A stretch of 64,000 nucleotides of DNA from Rhyzopertha dominica. Taxonomy: Eukaryota > Arthropoda > Insecta > Coleoptera > Bostrichidae. A model generated the notes under the pieces. That model saw only the letters and a program-made list of their open reading frames with translations. It did not search any database and had not been told where the DNA came from. Where the stretch lies: the NCBI GenBank assembly GCA_025024175.1, contig QCXZ01000138.1, positions 42,813,092-42,877,091 on the forward strand, read 5' to 3'. A program made the translations under genes and the position numbers. Position 1 is the stretch's first letter, and every line of letters starts with the position of its first letter. This document shows, piece by piece, positions 10,621 to 22,207 of the stretch.

Positions 10621-12910
10621 AAGCAGTTTGTTTTTAAATATTTCTGTATTTGATGGTGCCTTAGCTTGGCTGCAATACTCTTCGTGCTCGGATGAGTTGC
10701 TGTCTGTAATTGTGCGCAGATTTAGGATCTCCTTTCTACTGTTTTCTTGTCATTTGCAATTTGTGCAAGGCAATGCCTTATCAGATTTTATCAGTACGAG
10801 ACGGATAAATCCTTTGCTAAAAATATAATATACAGGTGCGAATTCTACGTTTGTAAATGCGTCAGCAGTTGCTATAAAACTTAACAAGGCCAGTATTTCT
10901 TGAGCAGTAATAGCTTTNCTGTAGCTAGTTCNTGGCCGAACAATCGAAATTAACTTTTCAGAGCCAACACTGATTCCAAGTGCTACTGCATTGTATAGCG
11001 AACTTTTTAAAAATCGTTTAGAACTTATTCCAATTAGCTCAACACTTGATGTGTACTGGCTAAAAGGTTAGAACCAATTCCGAATTTTTCGGCTGCGAAC
11101 CTGTTTGAAATAAGTTCAAAGCACGGTGTGTATCGGGCACTTTGTTAGCTATCTCCATTGAATTGTATTTTGCATGGTTATAGTTCCTGCGTAGTTTCTT
11201 CCAAGCTACTTCTCAGCGTCCATATGTTTTGTCTATTGTGCCTCACAGCTTTTCGTCTTATTTCTCTTGTAGCGTTTTCTATCCTCCTTGGGCAATAGTC
11301 TATATGTATATATATAATAGTATATTTTTTTTATCAGCATTAGAGGATAGTTTCCTTCTCCTGATATTCTATGTACCTTAATTATGTGATTTTCTGTATA
11401 TATCTTTTTAAGAATTGTACCTTTGTCTTATACATCTATCGTATATCGGTTGCATTGAACCTTCATTGCAGTAAAAGAAAACCTACTGAAAAATAAAAAC
11501 GTCTAAAAGTACGATTATTATTTTTATTCTTTATATTTAATTGGTCGTTTTTTTTCATACAACGGTATGTGTACTCACCTGTTTCTTGTTCACCTGAATG
11601 CCTTAGAATTTTACTAGTATTATTACTGTTGCACTGATTTAATAATGACAAAAAATGAATAAAGAATCGTTTATCATTTTTAACAGTGTAGCTGCAGTTG
11701 ACCTATTTTTAGTAGAAGTATTAGCGCGTGCAATATTTGCAAAGTATGAATTATGCAACATTCCTGCGTGCCATACTACAAGTCGTACACTCACTTTTTT
11801 GTCTAAATGTTTTTTACATTAGGTAAATTATGCGTAGTATTTTAAATTTACATATTTTTTTGGTACTTACATTCATTGCTGATGGAATATTAGTTCTGAN
11901 TTGCGTTTTCTTGGCTTTCTATCAAATGTCTTTAGAGTCCGTGATCTTAACATGAGCAATTCATGAAATTTATGGTAGATATAAAATATNTTTGCCAGTT
12001 AATAATGATCGTCTGACCCTGTGCCAGTACTGCGCACTTGTACTTGTCAACAAGTATGGGGTTCAGCGATATAAATGATAATGCCTTTTCGCTTAATAAG
12101 GGTATATATTATGGTTTAGATTTAGTTTCTTTATTTAACTAATGTATGTTCTTTTACCGAACAGCTTTATCGTTTCTTTTATACATTTTGCACAACTAAA
12201 GAATATTGCTTCGATTCTAACACATTTTATTTAAGTTTACTTAAACGTTTACCTTTTATTAAACGCTTTATACTTATACTTAGTTATAGAAAGTTGGAAT
12301 ACGTTTGTTTTGATTAATTTTTATTTGCACTGACTGCCCTCATTCATATTCGGGGGTTCTCGTATTTGGAGTAAAGAAATCATAATTTTAATTTGCTCAT
12401 TGTTGATTATGACGGAGTTGGCAAATTTTGATAGGTTTTTTTTATAAAAAAGGGTTATCTCATCGGATAACCACTTTAATGGATGGACATGTAGAAAATG
12501 TAATGTTAAAAATTGGCTTTCGGTTGGAACAGTGTATTTAGCGAAGTATAACATTTTCTAAGAAGACTATTAGTTACAAGTTAACAGCTCATACGTGTTT
12601 TCCCCAATTTGCAGAAAACAGAGCCATGTAACGATTTATCACATCATTCATCAAAAAGGCTTTCAATATTTTATAAAATTGATGATGACTGAATGTATTG
12701 TTTATACCAACATTTATTGCATTCAGTAGGAACGGATAGTTGTAAGAAGTACAAAATGTTCTATCGAACTGTAGTTATTATTTATTTTTTAAACAAATAT
12801 ATTATTGATACACAGCTACTACCAACAATTAAAAAGATAATGAAAGTTGCTGAGTTATGATAATAAGGATAACATTATATCAGCATATCGGTTTCTAAAT
12901 AATTCAATAG
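10621..12910. other. AT-rich stretch, nothing recognised
   Basis: Low-complexity AT sequence with short (TA)n near 11300 and a few ambiguous bases. No gene, element end or RNA signal seen. Confidence 0.45.
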
Positions 12911-12914
12911 CAAA

Positions 12915-13810
12915 GTAGGGGTAGGGGGGCATAACGGGGACCCTAACGTTTGAAGGGCATTAAAATGCTCAATTTAAATTATTTTGAATGATTATTTATT
13001 TACAATAACTCTTACATTATTAATCTTTGGGAATTAGGAACTTAAGGCACTTTACTTATGCCAGAAAAAAAATAATTTTGGCAAAGACATCCAACCCCCG
13101 ATTTTGATGTAAGGTAGGGTAAGACGGGGTACCTATGGGGCAAGATGGGGTATGGGGAGACATATTCTAATTATGATTACAATACTCGCAAATAAATACT
13201 GCCCCGTCGTCCGTTCCTTTTCAGGGTAGTTTGTGGCACAGAAAATGTTTTTGATGCTACTTTATACCCCATTTTTCCTTCAATGACCATATTTACCGCG
13301 TTTTTCATACTTTTTTCATTCCAACTTCCTCTCTCCGTCTTTATTTTATAATTCTTCTCCATCCTAAAAAGAAATCACTAAAAGTTAATCAAAAACATAC
13401 CTAAGTCATTATAAAGTCATATTTTATTTTTGAAGATGGGGTGCGATACCTCATCTTGCCCCTTCATGCTTTTTTGAATAAAATAACGTACCATAAAAAA
13501 CAAATCAAAATATTGAAACAAACATATTCTATACCTGCTAGTATAATTATTGATAAACAAAAATAACTTTCACTAAGTTCATGGTAGTGTATATTGAGGT
13601 TAAAAACACATGCCATGCACAACGCGAAAATAACAAGCAATTGGACAAAAACATAGTTTTTGGCGCTAGGTCACAAATTTATAAACTAACAAACCGGTGA
13701 CAGTGCTGACTGAGAAACAATACAATGTCGCGTCATTACGGGCCAGAGCGGTAATGAGACGTTCGTCCGACACGTGAGACTCTGCCCCGTCTTCTCCCTC
13801 CCCCCCTGGT
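12915..13810 (-). mobile_element. pogo-like DNA transposon remnant
   Basis: A short transposase N-terminus at 13362-13177 sits between GGGGCAAGATGGGGTAT (13136-13153) and its inverted counterpart GATACCTCATCTTGCCCC (about 13445-13462). Further GGGG-rich strings, also partly inverted (GACGGGGTA on the left, GCCCCGTCTTC near 13783), lie outside. GGGGCAAGATGGGGTA-type ends are common on insect pogo/Tigger-type elements. The catalytic DDE part is absent, so this is an internally deleted copy. The exact ends are uncertain because several nested GGGG-rich ends exist. Confidence 0.6.
13177..13362 (-). pseudogene. pogo-type transposase N-terminus (psq/CENP-B helix-turn-helix)
   Basis: The 61-codon frame opens MEKNYKIKTERGSWNEKSMK and continues MKNAVNMVIEGKMGYKVASK, then TFSVPQTTLKR. 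This is the pipsqueak-type HTH found at the start of pogo/Tigger/jerky transposases (NY.RKTxRGSW...A...G.x.Y..A...F.VP..TL). After R50 the frame runs into unrelated residues and stops, so the CENP-B and DDE domains are gone. It lies inside the GGGGCAAGATGGGG inverted repeats, which supports an internally deleted element. Confidence 0.8.
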
Positions 13811-15950
13811 CCCATACTTGTAAACCGAGATTACATGTCTTGTGTATTTCAAACTTTAAAAAAAAAAAACTTTTTTATATTTTATTGCAAACATTTAGAA
13901 TTACAGGTATTGATCTGATCGTTGTAAGTATTAAAAGAATTACTACATCAACAAAGGTTGTATTTCAAAATAAACTCAAGAAGTTTAAATAACGATCCTA
14001 GCTCCATTAGTTAAAACATGGACCACAGATGCAGGAAGTATGATTCACTTAAAAAAACGCAATATGTAATCTGAATAGCAACGACGGTCCCACTTTAAGT
14101 AATTCATTTCCGGAAAGTTTTCCCCTGGATTGGGAGGCTAGAGGATAATATATTTGAAGTGTTTGACGGCTCGTGACGCGTACATGACAGCTGACAAGGG
14201 GGAAGTCGCATTATGTGAGGGATATCAATAATTGCTTGCTTTTCCTCGTCGTGGAGCTTTCGATACTGTTTATTTTTTGGCATCGTACCAATTAATACTG
14301 ATGCGAGTTGGGCAAGGGAAAACATCGAGGGTGATGTGAATGGAAGTAGTATTAACGAAAAGATTGGACTCGAAGAAATCGACTTATATGATGGTTACTT
14401 AAGTGTGATATTAGTGTTTGCCTTCTGTGTTAATATTGCATATACGAATACGTTTCGCAACATTTTTTTAGAATTTTTCAAGTTCTAGCTATGTAGAAGC
14501 TAATTTTTTTATTCCAATCACTTATAATTGTCCACATTATTCAGGCGTATTCTTATTGCCAATGGCGTTTCAATTATGTAAATGCATTAGTTGAAAATCA
14601 TTTAGATGCCTGTATTTTTATATGGTTGTTGATAATGGATAATACGATTCTCTTTAGGAACGTTTCCGGTTGCTAAAATGGAAAGAGATAAGGAAACATA
14701 CTAGAAGAATGTATACTTGGTATATGTGCTTCATCAACATTTTCATAGTTGAAAGCATTTTTGTCGAGGAAATCTTTTAAGATTGTTATATATTTAGACA
14801 GATGCACTATGTTTCTCAAATATTATTAGACTGTTAGTATTTGTAAGGCGTTTTACTTTCCTAAAGAAATATGTTTTGTAGTGAAAGGAATTTTGTCAGC
14901 CTGGTATGATGTTGCACGGCAGTTAAGTTTTTAACAAGGAAATATACATATACAAATTTCCTTGTATACGTTAGCAAATTTTTTAAAGACTCAGATCTCA
15001 CAATTTACGCTTGTCAACGATATTTTATGATTTGATTTATCAGAAACATTTTATTCGTTCACTAAAATCCTTTAGTTTTTTTCTCGACTGGTTTTATAAG
15101 AGTCACTCCTTTTTTGTTATGTATATGTACATCCTTCATCATATAACATTTAGGGAAACAGTACTGAAAAATCAAACTTCCGGAGGCAATTACTGAAATT
15201 ACATTGCTTTTGTTACCTTCGAATAAGTGTTCAATTTAAAAAATTATCAGGTCGCTTTTGATTTGTTGACGGACGAGGACAGCGCAAAAGGTGATGTGAT
15301 TTACTGCTTGCTCCTAACATAATCTGTTAGAACTACATCAAGAGCGTCTCGAATTCTTGCCAATCTTCATCACTCATATATCTGTTCTGCATTGTTTGCA
15401 TTACTTCTTCATTGCATCTGAGTTTAAGTCATCCTCCTTCTTACTTTCGGGGGTTTCCAATGGATGTCCACCGTTCCTCTGGCATTCTTACAAATTCAAG
15501 ATCATGTCTTCTATCTAAGATATTTACTGATCTAACCCCCAAAACATTACATTACGCAATAATTACTGTCAGGTTCCATAAAAATTTTGGATATTGTGGT
15601 TTAGGGATATTTGGATCACTTTCCACATTAAGAATAATTGAAACCACAACCAAGAACAAGATGTAAAAGCATAAACTTTCGTTCAGAATGAATCTGATAG
15701 GTATAAGTATAATTTAGTTACAAAAACAATATTTGAAATTCAAAGTAAGCTGGTTAATCATGTTTCACAATCATTAATTTGTCTTCGAAAGAATTTATTG
15801 TATTTCAAGGTTAATTACGTGTGTTCAGAGTTATGTTTTGCATTTGAAACGTGGTTCAAGATTTTAAAATAATTATGCTATTATTTCTTTGAAACGTACT
15901 AAATTTTTTCAAAAGACTATTTTGAAGCAACATTCTGAAGTAAAGTAAAC
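13811..15950. other. AT-rich stretch, nothing firm
   Basis: A minus frame at 14104-14325 contains MPKNKQYRKLHDEEKQ but shows no domain. A + frame at 15412-15666 (84 codons) is unremarkable. No features supported. Confidence 0.4.
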
Positions 15951-15953
15951 AAA

Positions 15954-15985
15954 TTTCGACTTATAAAGCCTCCTCAGCACAGCTA
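15954..15985 (-). ncRNA. Decayed hammerhead-like motif (half)
   Basis: Minus strand: core CTGAGGA (15977-15971), stem II GGCTT/AAGTC with a 3-base loop, then GAAA (15957-15954). Core and stem II fit the hammerhead consensus exactly. The sequence after GAAA does not form stem III or return to stem I, so this copy should be inactive. Confidence 0.5.
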
Positions 15986-16271
15986 TAGTCCCTACACAAC
16001 GTAGACATCACAGCATAGATCTGGCTTCCCTTATATACGCGTAGGCGATGTGTATGCGAGAATTAGAATATGGATAACACCATGCCATCTAATGGCAATT
16101 TAACGGTATTATCCACTCGTCTCCTTGGGGAACTAATCTGAACGGTAGCCCACTTTGCTATGGGCGTTTAAAAAACCGACAGAATTTCCCAACGACGATT
16201 TCTGCAAAGAGTACAGTTCTCAGACATAATAAACAGTTACGTTTATGCCTTGTCGCCTGCGCCAATACAAT

Positions 16272-16313
16272 CTGTGGACAGCTGTTTCGTCTTTTAAAGC
16301 CTTCTCAGCACAG
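16272..16313 (-). ncRNA. Hammerhead ribozyme-like motif with GUC cleavage site
   Basis: Minus strand, 5' to 3': stem I strand CTGTG (16313-16309), core CTGAGAA, stem II GGCTTT/AAAGAC (one mismatch), GAAA (16288-16285), the very short palindromic stem III ACAGCTGT (16285-16278), the site GTC, then stem I strand CACAG (16276-16272), which pairs with CTGTG. The only core deviation is A for G at core position 8, which probably disables it. PLE-borne hammerheads are known for minimal stem III helices that may need dimers (established for the group). Pairing was done by eye. Confidence 0.55.
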
Positions 16314-16430
16314 CTATAGTCCCAAAGCATTTTTGTTGTTATTATGCCTGAGAACAGAGACGAGTGGATAATACCATTAAATTACCACTAGTTGGCATTG
16401 TGTTATCCACATTTTAATTCTCGCAACATT

Positions 16431-17855
16431 CACAAGCTTTTTGAGTTTATATCGAAATAGCTTGCACTGAAAACAGCTTGTTAGAATAAACGTAGATTGA
16501 AAGTTTTTAAGATAGATACGATAAGACTTAACTGTGACGAGCTTCTCTTTCTTTTTTCTTTCATAATTGTTTCATCATTGTAAAATAAACCAGTATATGC
16601 TTCAATCTGAAACTTTATCGTTCGATTGTCATTTGCTGTTGCTTATGCGTACAATACGAACCAGAATCCAATTGTCACAAGTGGCCGTCACGCCACTCAA
16701 TTAAATTCTCAGCTTTGAGGACGAGGCCTTCTCGTAAATCTGCTCTAATTGGAGCTCTCATTTACTCGATTCGTCAATTCACAATCATTTAGTGTTTGCG
16801 CACCACTTCATCAAACGTGCTGATTGGTACGCTGTTCGGAACAGTTGAAGTGTTCTCTCCGTGTTCGATGATGTTCCATCGCCGATGTCGCTACCTAGTT
16901 TGAGCTAATTACATTCCGCGTTTGTCGCTTCTGCAATGTTTGCCAGCCGCTCGGTAATGTATACACCTATATGTTTGTATAAAGTCTGTTTTTCACTGGC
17001 ATCAAGAGATTTGGTTTAATAACTGATGGATCTGTTAATTCGTAATAGTTGACACTGTATCAGCTGCAGATTAAATATACTTTTTTCCTGTTTTTTCTGC
17101 TGATGAAAATATAGATATCTACAAATGTTTGCAGTGTATACATTGCCTCAAAAACGCTTTCATTATGCAAAGTAATAATCAGTTAATACAAATGAAAGCT
17201 ATTTTTTGACAAAGTTAAGCATCCTCTCTCTTTAGGAATTATGAGGTAGCTACCTACACGTAACAACCGTTGATCGCAATCCGCAAACATGTCCTATTAT
17301 TACATTTCGGGCAACCAAATGGTATCGTATGCGTAAAAGTTTTAATTATTAAAGTGATTTTTGTACTTAATTATGCTGTACTATTTTGCTTAAGTAGCTA
17401 CAATTATAACAATAAAAACGTGACTGTGTATAGATGATTTGATTGTAATCTTTATTTTCTGTAATATATATACCTATGTTTTTTTCAATTTAAAAGGGTT
17501 TTATATTATTTATTCAATAATCCGCAGTAGCAAATTAATATTTCAGTGATTTCTTGGGACCGTACGACAATCAGAGACACCTAACATTTTTAACATTATT
17601 AAACCTTTACAGTATGTTTTATGAGTACAAATTTTTAATACCTTTTTTATTTGGTAATTGCACAATTAGACAGAAAAGTATACTAGCTTGCCTTTCAAAA
17701 TTCTAGATATATATAAATATGTGTATTTTTCATAGCAGTCTTCCTAATGACGAGATATTAAATAAGAAAAAATAAGCTTTACGTTTAATTTTGAAAAGGA
17801 ATATATTAAAACATTATTCCAAACGACATGAACTCCAATGTAATTTGCTTTTGAG
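16431..17855. other. Non-coding stretch with a moderately GC-rich block at 16680-16930
   Basis: The 16.68-16.93 kb block is less AT-rich and contains homeodomain-type TAATTA/AATTGG strings (for example GAGCTAATTACATTCCGCG). It could be regulatory, but there is no direct evidence. The rest is plain AT-rich sequence. Confidence 0.3.
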
Positions 17856-18868
17856 CAGTGTTGCCTAACTACTTTATAAAATATGTTTAAGCTCAATTAC
17901 AACTGCTTAAAAGAAAATGTAGGTAAGTAAGCACATCTTAATACAAATTTATTTAACTACTGACAATTATTTATCTACATCAAAGACGGCTTTTATATAC
18001 AACAATAAAAGTTGTAGAAGTAAGAAATTAGATGGCAGTGCCATCTGTCAGGATTACACTGACATGATGACAAAGCCACCTAGCTGCCATAATGGGATCT
18101 ACTTCCTCAAGGAAGTGACCTGTAGCCTGGCAAATTAGCATGCACCTGCATACTTCAATTTGACAGCAGGCCCCTACGGCATTTTTTGCAAGCGGGCAAC
18201 AACCGACACACATTAAAATGCATGTCTATGCTATGCTGTCTGCACCGCAACCAACTACAGATAGATCTATTTCGCTGTCATTACAGCTCATCACTGCAGT
18301 TCCTTTAGGAAGTAGATCCCATTCAGGCAGCTAGGTGGCTTTGTCATCATGTCAGTGTAATGCTGACAGATGGCATTGCCATCTAATTTCTTACTTTCAT
18401 CATACCAAGCCTTTGGTATATAGGCAAAACTAGTTCTATGCCGTGCTGTCTGCACTAGACCTATACTGCACTGATAAGCTGCAATGAAAGCGAAATAGAT
18501 CTATCTGCAGTTGGTTGCTGTGCAGACAACACGGTATAGACATGCATTTTAAAAGTTGTAGATTTTAACAAAAATATATTTATAAAAATGCAACAATTAA
18601 TACTAAGTACAACGCACAGTTAATTACTAACAGTCATTGTAGCGTTGTTTTTAGCTTTCGTTGTTCGGAAATTCTTACTTTCTTAGCAGCAGACAGCAAG
18701 CAAAATTGCGGCAAAATGTATTTAAATATTGTAGTTAAATACTAAGAAAATGTAGTTAATTGAAACTGAATCACTAAGACTAAAGAAGAATTTAATTGAG
18801 TATTTAAATACATGGAAAGTAATGAACTACGTTTCCAACTACTTGCAGTTAAATAATTAACAACACTG
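17856..18868. mobile_element. Foldback-type non-autonomous DNA transposon with nested inverted repeats
   Basis: The outer ends read CAGTGTTGCCTAACTAC (from 17856) and, inverted, CAGTGTTGTTAATTATTTAA (ending 18868). CAGTGTTG ends are hAT-like. Flanking 8-mers CTTTTGAG and CTCTTTGG match at 5 of 8 positions, so the target duplication is doubtful. Inside are two interleaved inverted pairs: 18027-18112 with 18303-18400 (core ATGACAAAGCCACCTAGCTG), and 18211-18289 with 18466-18555 (core GATAGATCTATTTCGCT). The second pair straddles an arm of the first. No coding capacity. Confidence 0.6.
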
Positions 18869-20558
18869 CTCTTTGGCAGGCAATCTTATTTAAAACTTGT
18901 CAAATTAACATCGCGTGTGGCTTTCAAAACAGTGCTTTATAAGAAGGATGCAGATTTTGAATGTTATTATGTTTGAGATCTAACTGCTTTAAAATCTAAC
19001 AAGCACAATTTCTTTGATATTAAAGATCTAGAGTATATTTTAATAAAAAACCGTTTATTCTACTGAAATTTTGAAATCGACCGTTGACAAGCTCTTCAAT
19101 TTTGCTAAAAAAAAATTCTTTAAGTATGTAAGAATTTCAATCTTCCTCTTCCGAACATAAATCAGATATTCTTTCGTATACGATTTATTTTTACATGGTT
19201 ATGAGAATTAAATAATTTCCTCGCATGCGGCAATTTTTGTTGACTTCTGACCTTAAAATCTTAACAAAAATTATGAATTGTTCTCGCAAATATATAATAT
19301 TCCAAAATTCTCTTCAGGGAATTCTTACAATGAAAGCTGCTTCATCGACAGTTGCCAAGGAATTGATAAACAAAATTAGGGTTGTAAAAGGTTTTTACGC
19401 TCAACTGTATCAATATTATTCCTTCTGGGGCTACCCAGTTTAAAATGTATGTAAAACTCTCTCAAAAATAAAACTGAACTAATTTCAACAACATAGAGCA
19501 GTATATTTTGTCTTTAATGATGAATGTTGAACAATTCTATACTTACTGAAAAATAATCTTGCCAATAGTAGTATAACTGGAATTAGTTTGTATATCAGAA
19601 ATCGAAATTAGTTCTTGTTGGCTGATTTTTTACTTTTAAGCTGCCAGAAAACGTTCTTCTCCAATTTTTAGAATTGTGCGAAAACCTCAACTTTTTATTC
19701 AAAACCAAGAATAATGTTCAATGGAATTTTTAAAGAAGAATTTTTGCACACTCCATGCCTTTGGGCGGAAGTAATGTTATCTTCACTGTCCTTCGTAAAG
19801 TATTTGGATGATTTGGAACAAATATTGATATTACGAGAGTGAATGCTTTCAGCGTCCATAATATAAGATAAGAAAGATCGCTGTCTCATGAAAACACTGA
19901 CAATAGGTTATTAGTTTGACTTTTCGATTACACCTGTAATCTTTGTCCAAGACGAAGAACCTCAAAATTTGCCTGACACAAGCAAACAACTATATCAAAT
20001 TGTGGTATTCACTAATGTTAACATCTTTTTTGGCCACCTTTGTTCTTTTAATCATGGAATACTTGCACCTAAAGAACTCATCTGATATATATTTGACTTT
20101 AAATAGAAAGCAATCATGTACTCGTATTTTGTTGAAGTTCTTCATTTTCTTCAGTATCCACAGCTCCAATGTCTGGTACTCGGTTTCATAAGGCTGTTTG
20201 GATTTCGATGGAAGCCTTCTATCTAAAGCTTCTGAGCTGCTTCTTCAATATTGTCAACTCAGTTTTCAATTTTTTGCCATTTGACTGTTTTATTTATAGA
20301 TGTATACGTAGTAACCAATGACAAACGCCACTTTTTATATAAATAAATATAATTCTTAGGTAATTAAATATATTGAATTTAATTTTAATTATTTTCAATT
20401 CCAAAAAGGCGGAGGGCCTCAAACTTTTCTCTGCTGGTGTAATTTTGCACTTTTGGCCTTTTTTGCGTAAATCGCTATTTATGTGATTTTTAGCTGTTTA
20501 TATTCATTTTTTCGATACTGTACCTGTAGCAACCTACTGAAGGTATTAATTATTACAG
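18869..20558. other. AT-rich stretch, nothing firm
   Basis: Several 60-80 codon frames lie on both strands (19225-19443 +, 19695-19889 -, 19943-20191 +) without recognisable motifs. The minus strand of 19.7-20.3 kb has a patchwork of short coding-looking pieces that may be a very old transposon. I cannot name it. Confidence 0.35.
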
Positions 20559-20692
20559 AGAGAAGCGGCACAGAGGGATGCCGACCGAGAACGTCGCCTT
20601 CGTGCCGATTGCGAGGCCAGGACCAAGCAGGCCTTGCAAGAAGCTGCCAGGTGCAAGTCCAGACTCAAAATACTCACGAGCGAGTTCTCAAG
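20559..20692 (+). CDS. Internal exon of an unidentified coiled-coil protein
   Basis: A 134-bp GC-rich segment is bounded by a good acceptor (TTAATTATTACAG, AG at 20557-20558) and a consensus donor (CAAG|GTGAGT, GT at 20693). It is open in phase 0 and leaves two bases at its end. The 44 codons read REAAQRDADRERRLRADCEA, then RTKQALQEAARCKSRLK, then ILTSEFS. This is a charged, Glu/Arg/Ala-rich segment with heptad-spaced Leu/Ala, typical of a long coiled coil. Codon third positions are GC-rich, unlike the AT-rich surroundings. I cannot identify the gene. C-terminal coiled coils of Ski/Sno/Dachshund-type regulators are one possibility, myosin-tail-like or scaffold proteins another. No neighbouring exon in a compatible phase is convincing here, so the flanking introns are long. 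Confidence 0.75.
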
Positions 20693-21099
20693 GTGAGTTG
20701 TATATACAAGTAACCCCATAAAAAGGTTTATCATGTTCACTTTTTTTGAACGAAATAAACCTCCAAGCAGTAGAAACGAAATGTTCGCCAAAAACCTTTT
20801 GTCTCTGAATATCTTGCAAGAAGATGCAATATCAATGGCGACTTCTTACTTACTTCTTGTATTATAGCAGCTAAACGATGGTTTATAAAAAATACTTCAC
20901 TGGAGGTTTTTGTGCGAATTGGATGTTTTTATATCTAAAATGATTTGGGCTAGTATGAAATAGCGTTAAACATAGTCTAATGGCCAAAGATAGCAGGTCA
21001 TTGTCTCTGCTGAAAAACAATCCAGCTCATCTAGNTTTTTTTTAGCGACAGACGTATCTTTTGTTAAGCGCGATTCATAAATTAATAAGAAACAAGTGA

Positions 21100-21520
21100 C
21101 GAACACGCCCATCCCAATTTTCTTTTGTTTAAACTCCATTAAGTCCGGGGGCCCACTCAACAACAGCAGCGGATTTGGTTTAAATAAGTACACACCCATT
21201 AGTGCCCTGTTGTTCCCGCATCCAATTTATTCATCCGTTTTTCTCCCTAGATGGTTGCTCCGTACGCGGCTTATAACCCCCTTTTCACCCCCTTGTTCTT
21301 GGAACTTCTTAATCTGCGCGCTGCTCAACCCTCCTGGCAAACTGGAAACGACTTCGGAAATACGGAGTAATTTGCGAGAGCGCACCTAGAGGACGCAATA
21401 AACGGAGGTGCCAGTCGAGCACTTATAACATACCAGATGTTGACTGCTGTCAATTTGCACCCCCGTACCGGGAGGGTTTATTGCATTACACGTTGCTCGA
21501 CTTGGTGAACAGTATTGTTA
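21100..21520. other. GC-rich island in presumed intron
   Basis: A compositionally distinct block about 0.4-1 kb downstream of the coiled-coil exon. It contains CCCCC-rich strings (CTTATAACCCCCTTTTCACC), AGTAATTTGCGAG and CGCAATAAACGGAGG. The + frame at 21096-21389 is open but looks non-coding (Pro/Ser/Leu mix, no motif, no splice sites). A candidate intronic regulatory element, by composition only. Confidence 0.4.
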
Positions 21521-22193
21521 TGCAATTTCCCTATAAACAGGGGATATTTTATTTGGAGTGAGGGTGAGCCTGCATCAAGAAACGTCTGTCTGTCTGGGGA
21601 AAAATATTTGAGGAAATTGAGGAAATATGAACTTTCTGCTCTACTACGCTCGTGCTCCTAACTATACTTCATTAACGTTTTATTGGATGTGACAAATTTC
21701 ATAATATAAATGGTTATGCTACCAGCATTCATTCTACAATTACAGGCAGTCCCCTGCATCAGAAGTTAACAAAATATACTAATATCTTGGAGGTCAGCTG
21801 ATCATTGAATGAACGAGTAAGGGAAATTTAAAAAATAATATGAATCTTAACTAAGTTGATGAATAGGTAATCGAACTATTATTTAAAAGAAAAAACTTCC
21901 TAATCCTTAATACTTGTTTACGTTACTAGTTATGCAGATACTAATTTTATTTGATGAATTTTGCAAATTACATAAGGGAAATAAAATCATAACGAAAGTA
22001 CAAAACCTCGTCTTCTTTCGTAATTGCATACTTGTAAATTAATAGTCTTAGAGGCATCGTTACTATGAAAACAAAGATCTCATTTTCTAAACAAGTTAAA
22101 ATAGTTTGCAAAAATATTATTTTCAGGCAGCGATTTAGAGCTGCCGTCTGTTATAGACTAGTGCATATGTTGCTATAGATGGTATTGGTGACA

Positions 22194-22207
22194 GCGCCAT
22201 CTAGCGA
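22194..22207 (-). promoter_or_regulatory. CTCF-like core motif
   Basis: The minus strand reads TCGCTAGATGGCGC, fitting the CTCF core (CCASYAGRKGGCRS) at 12 of 14 positions. Chance is not excluded. Confidence 0.25.

Larger units (their letters stand above)
15950..16430 (-). mobile_element. PLE-like terminal segment: direct and inverted repeats with hammerhead motifs
   Basis: A motif beginning TAAAGCC(T/C)CTCAGCACAG occurs twice in direct orientation (15964-15992 and 16297-16323). Segments 16058-16124 and 16360-16424 are inverted copies of each other (GGATAACACCATGCC... versus ...GGCATTGTGTTATCC), with a second inverted block (GTTCTCAGACATAATAAAC and its counterpart). Mixed direct and inverted terminal copies are the layout of Penelope pseudo-LTRs, as in the intact element at 36-40 kb. 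Both direct copies contain hammerhead ribozyme core elements on the minus strand. No protein-coding remnant is seen. PLE is the best fit, but another hammerhead-bearing element (retrozyme, SINE) is possible. Confidence 0.5.
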
